From the NCBI GenBank assembly GCA_024235215.1, contig JACKMU010000008.1, positions 124,001-188,000 of the forward strand: 64,000 nucleotides of DNA. Reading direction: 5' to 3'. Positions 61,747 through 64,000 of the stretch are shown piece after piece (the stretch's first letter is position 1; each line of letters begins with the position of its first letter). The notes beneath the pieces are model-generated. The model worked only from the letters and a program-made list of their open reading frames with translations, did no database searches and was not told the origin of the DNA. Made by a program: the position numbers and the translations under genes. The stretch comes from Chromatiaceae bacterium. Lineage in GTDB: Bacteria; Pseudomonadota; Gammaproteobacteria; Chromatiales; Chromatiaceae.

Positions 61747-62865
61747 TTATTTGACTTCGACGTACTGACCGTCTTTCACCTGGTACATGGCAAAGCCGAC
61801 ACCCAGCGCATCGCCCATGGCGTCGAAACGGATGGTGCCGACCGGGGTATCCACATCATTGTTCTGCAATGCATTGCGCACCGCTGCCATCTCAGTTGAA
61901 TCCGCCTTATCGATCGCATTCAGCAGTGCAAGCGCTGCAGCATAGGCGTTCTCATAGAATGCACCAGGATCGGAACCGAACTTCTCCTTATGCTCTGCCA
62001 CCGCCTGTTTGGAGAGTGGGTTGCTGGAAGTATCCTTGGGACCGGTGGCGTAAACGCCCTCCGCGTACTTGCCGGCCACCTTGATGAAGGTGTCATCCTT
62101 CACTCCATCGTCGGAGATAAAGATGGTATCCATCCGCTTTTTACGCATCTGGGTGATGATCTTCGAAGCTTCCGGGTGGTAGCCGCCGAAAATGACCGCC
62201 TCTGCACCGGAACGCTTGATCTTCTGTACCACTGCGGAGTAGTCCACCGCTCCCGGAGTGACACCCTCGAACAGCGTCACTTCCGCCTTGCCGGACTTCT
62301 CCAGAAACTCCTTGGCAAACTCCGCCAGCCCCTTGCCGTAGTCACCCTTGTCGTGAATCACAGCGATCTTGGTCAATCCCAGTGTATTCAGCGCAAAATC
62401 GACCTCGGTGCGTGCCTGGGCGTCATCCGATGCGATGGTGCGATAAAAGTTGGGATATTCGCCGCTCTGGGTCAGCGCGGGATTGGTGGCGGAGGGGGAC
62501 ATCACCACCACACCGGCATTGTTGTAGATTGGCAGCGCTGCCTTGGTAGCGCCGGAGCAGATGTGTCCGAGCACCACATGAACGCCATCGGAGACCAGCT
62601 TGGTCGCGGTATTGGTAGCCACTTCCGGTTTGCAGACATCATCCTCGACCAGCAATTCCACCATCTTGCCGTCGATGCCACCGGCGGCGTTGATCTTCTC
62701 GACCACCAGTTTGGCTGCATTGACACTCGGCAAGCCATAGGAGGCGAGGTCACCACTGTGAGCGCCGGCCACACCCAGTTTGATGGTATCGGCGGCCATC
62801 AACGGCGTGGTCAGGCTGAAACCCAACGCGGCCGCCAGCAGTTTCTGTGTCACTCTCTTGTTCAT
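61747..62865 (-). CDS. Branched-chain amino-acid type periplasmic binding protein
   Basis: A 372-residue type I solute-binding protein. The ATG at 62865 gives MNKRVTQKLLAAALGFSLTTP, a signal peptide ending at LMAADT, with GAGG about 9 bp upstream; two further ATGs lie just before. The mature protein begins IKLGVAGAHSGDLASYGLPS, typical of LivJ/LivK. It contains LLVEDDVCKPEVATNTATKL, MSPSATNPALTQSGEYPNFY and VIFGGYHPEASKII. The ligand is probably Leu/Ile/Val or another amino acid. It is the first gene of the importer operon. The 253 bases upstream hold the porin terminator and presumably the promoter. Confidence 0.93.
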   Translation of the reverse strand: MNKRVTQKLLAAALGFSLTTPLMAADTIKLGVAGAHSGDLASYGLPSVNAAKLVVEKINAAGGIDGKMVELLVEDDVCKPEVATNTATKLVSDGVHVVLGHICSGATKAALPIYNNAGVVVMSPSATNPALTQSGEYPNFYRTIASDDAQARTEVDFALNTLGLTKIAVIHDKGDYGKGLAEFAKEFLEKSGKAEVTLFEGVTPGAVDYSAVVQKIKRSGAEAVIFGGYHPEASKIITQMRKKRMDTIFISDDGVKDDTFIKVAGKYAEGVYATGPKDTSSNPLSKQAVAEHKEKFGSDPGAFYENAYAAALALLNAIDKADSTEMAAVRNALQNNDVDTPVGTIRFDAMGDALGVGFAMYQVKDGQYVEVK

Positions 62866-63060
62866 TATCATCATCCTCACGGTTCTCGTTGATCGGAGTT
62901 CGCGCAGCAACACACTTCCGCAGATGAGGAGTGTCCCGGTTACCGCGAACAGCACCCTCCACAAAATTACATCGCTGAGCAGACCAGGCGCTGTTGCGGC
63001 AGCGCGAGCATCAGGCCACAGGATAGGGAATTCAACGCCCTTTTGCCACTGCGAATTAAC

Positions 63061-63088
63061 AAAAAAACGGGGCCCGCAGGCCCCGTTT
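63061..63088 (-). terminator. Rho-independent terminator of the porin gene
   Basis: On the minus strand, AAACGGGGCC and GGCCCCGTTT form a 10-bp stem with a 4-base loop, followed by a run of T. It begins about 30 bp after the porin stop codon. This is the strongest intrinsic terminator in the window, as expected for a highly expressed outer-membrane protein. Confidence 0.92.
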
Positions 63089-63118
63089 ATCAACTACATC
63101 AGCTAAGCCGGTTCGAAC

Positions 63119-64000
63119 TTAGAAGTCGTGACGCAGACCGATCGAGAAAGCGTCCTTGTCTTCGTCAGCGGCGGCGCGCATGTTGGTGTCGTTGTTGTAG
63201 TACTCAGCATAGACGCGGGTACGCGCGCTGAAGTTGTGCTGGAAACCGATACCCCAGGTGTCGGTCTCGTCTTCGGCATTGCCACTGTCGTAGTCAATAT
63301 TGCCATAGACCGCACGCACGATGTTGTTGCCAAAACTGGCCTCACCCGCGATCGACCACTCGTTGGCACCATCGTTGGCATTGGTACCATCGGTCTCGTC
63401 CATATCTTCGTACTGCGCGATCAACGTGAACATGCCAAAGTTGTAGGAGGCGCCGATACCCCAGATGTCCTGCATGCCGAGGTCATTGTCGTACTGAAGG
63501 GTGGAGATACCCACGCTGATCGGGCCATTGTCATAGCTCAGAGAGGGGTTGTAGGCGTCGATGCCATCGCTGGCGGTACCGCCGGTAGCGTTATCGATGA
63601 CGAGTGCCAGTTTGCCCTGGAGGCCACTGAAGTTCGGGGAGACGTAGGCAATCGCGTTACCGGTGCGGCTCGGGCCGAGGTAAGACTTGTTGGCCGCGAC
63701 GACGTTGGGGCCGGTACCGGCATTGCCCGGATCGTTGAAGATATCGGTCTTGTCGACGGCGCCATAGTACGGAGTCCACTGACGGCCGATGGCGACGGTA
63801 CCGAAGTCACCCGACAGACCGGCGAAAGCCAGACGGTTCAGGAAGGTACCGCTATTGGCTTTATCACCTGTTTTATTACCATTACTGTCAACTACATCCG
63901 ACGCGATTGAATCATTGCTACCACCTTCAGACGAGGTGAACTGCCACTCGGCCTGGAAGATGGCCTTGAGGCCATCGCCCAGATCCTCGGAACCTTTCAC
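63119..64000 (-). CDS. Gram-negative trimeric porin, 5' end outside window
   Basis: The C-terminal 293 residues of an outer-membrane beta-barrel porin; the frame continues past base 64000. Alternating amphipathic strands are visible, for example GLKAIFQAEWQFTSSEGG, FLNRLAFAGLSGDFGTVAIG (the PEFG-like loop region), RQWTPYYGAVDKTDIF and FTLIAQYEDMDETDG. It ends in the aromatic-terminal strand FSIGLRHDF, the signature needed for BamA assembly. The architecture matches the Porin_4/OmpC-like general diffusion porins of beta- and gammaproteobacteria. Acidic loops rich in Asp and Asn suggest cation preference, which is inference. Confidence 0.92.
   Translation of the reverse strand: MKGSEDLGDGLKAIFQAEWQFTSSEGGSNDSIASDVVDSNGNKTGDKANSGTFLNRLAFAGLSGDFGTVAIGRQWTPYYGAVDKTDIFNDPGNAGTGPNVVAANKSYLGPSRTGNAIAYVSPNFSGLQGKLALVIDNATGGTASDGIDAYNPSLSYDNGPISVGISTLQYDNDLGMQDIWGIGASYNFGMFTLIAQYEDMDETDGTNANDGANEWSIAGEASFGNNIVRAVYGNIDYDSGNAEDETDTWGIGFQHNFSARTRVYAEYYNNDTNMRAAADEDKDAFSIGLRHDF

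Noticed and set aside
62866..63093. 76-codon upstream extension of the liv binding protein
   Set aside because: It begins in the porin terminator and displaces the signal peptide; the ATG at 62865 has a ribosome binding site.

Overview
The window is a stretch of a gammaproteobacterial chromosome. The evidence is gene order: the LPS-assembly/pyridoxine block (lptD-surA-pdxA ... apaG-apaH ... folA-thyA-lgt), dusB-fis-purH-purD, accB-accC-prmA, and ygfB-pepP-ubiH-ubiI-gcvH facing zapB/zapA-6S RNA-fau. A DsrC/TusE-family protein beside cysB, long-hairpin intergenic repeats and the general gene style suggest a sulfur-oxidising lineage (Chromatiales/Sedimenticola/Thiodiazotropha-like). That placement is inference, not shown by a marker gene.

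Layout. 1-6.2 kb: thiol-redox genes (3' part of dsbD, a TlpA-like thioredoxin), aroQ, accBC, prmA and a zinc-ribbon membrane protein. 6.6-11.7 kb: dusB-fis, then purH, an LpxA-family acyltransferase and purD. 11.7-18 kb: amgK facing away from lptD-surA-pdxA. 18-21.6 kb: a block separating pdxA from apaG-apaH, where rsmA (ksgA) would normally lie. It holds a cysteine-depleted DsrC-like gene, cysB, a Gfo/Idh/MocA oxidoreductase, a 55-codon ORF and a secreted ankyrin protein. 21.9-31 kb: apaG, apaH, a small membrane protein, an orphan NosD-like beta-helix protein, a glycosyltransferase, folA-thyA-lgt, an XRE regulator and rlmI. 31-37.4 kb: a two-gene RND efflux system and a YyaL/DUF255 protein.

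37.5-41 kb: molybdenum cofactor genes transcribed leftward (moaB, moeA, moaD, moaE). A 680-bp array of 67-bp hairpin-rich repeats lies between moaD and moaE. 41-47.5 kb: a PfkB sugar/nucleoside kinase and a signalling group of three genes: REC-PAS-GGDEF-EAL, an HDOD-GAF-histidine kinase, and a divergent FlhG/MinD-like protein without a P-loop. 47.5-57.6 kb: dgkA, gcvH, ubiI, ubiH, pepP, ygfB, zapB, zapA, 6S RNA, fau, a histone H1-like protein, ilvA and rpiA. 57.6-62.9 kb: a complete branched-chain amino-acid type ABC importer (livFGMH plus binding protein), bounded by CTAG-containing heptamer repeats and by a 170-bp element with perfect 21-bp terminal inverted repeats. 63.1-64 kb: the 3' part of a trimeric porin gene, running off the window end.

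Most of the window is housekeeping. The parts that deserve attention are the 67-bp repeat array inside the moa operon, the 170-bp MITE-like element, the DsrC-like protein lacking the redox cysteines, the pseudo-FlhG/HDOD-kinase pair, the substitution at the rsmA position, and the small ORFs near 20.9 kb and 47.9 kb.
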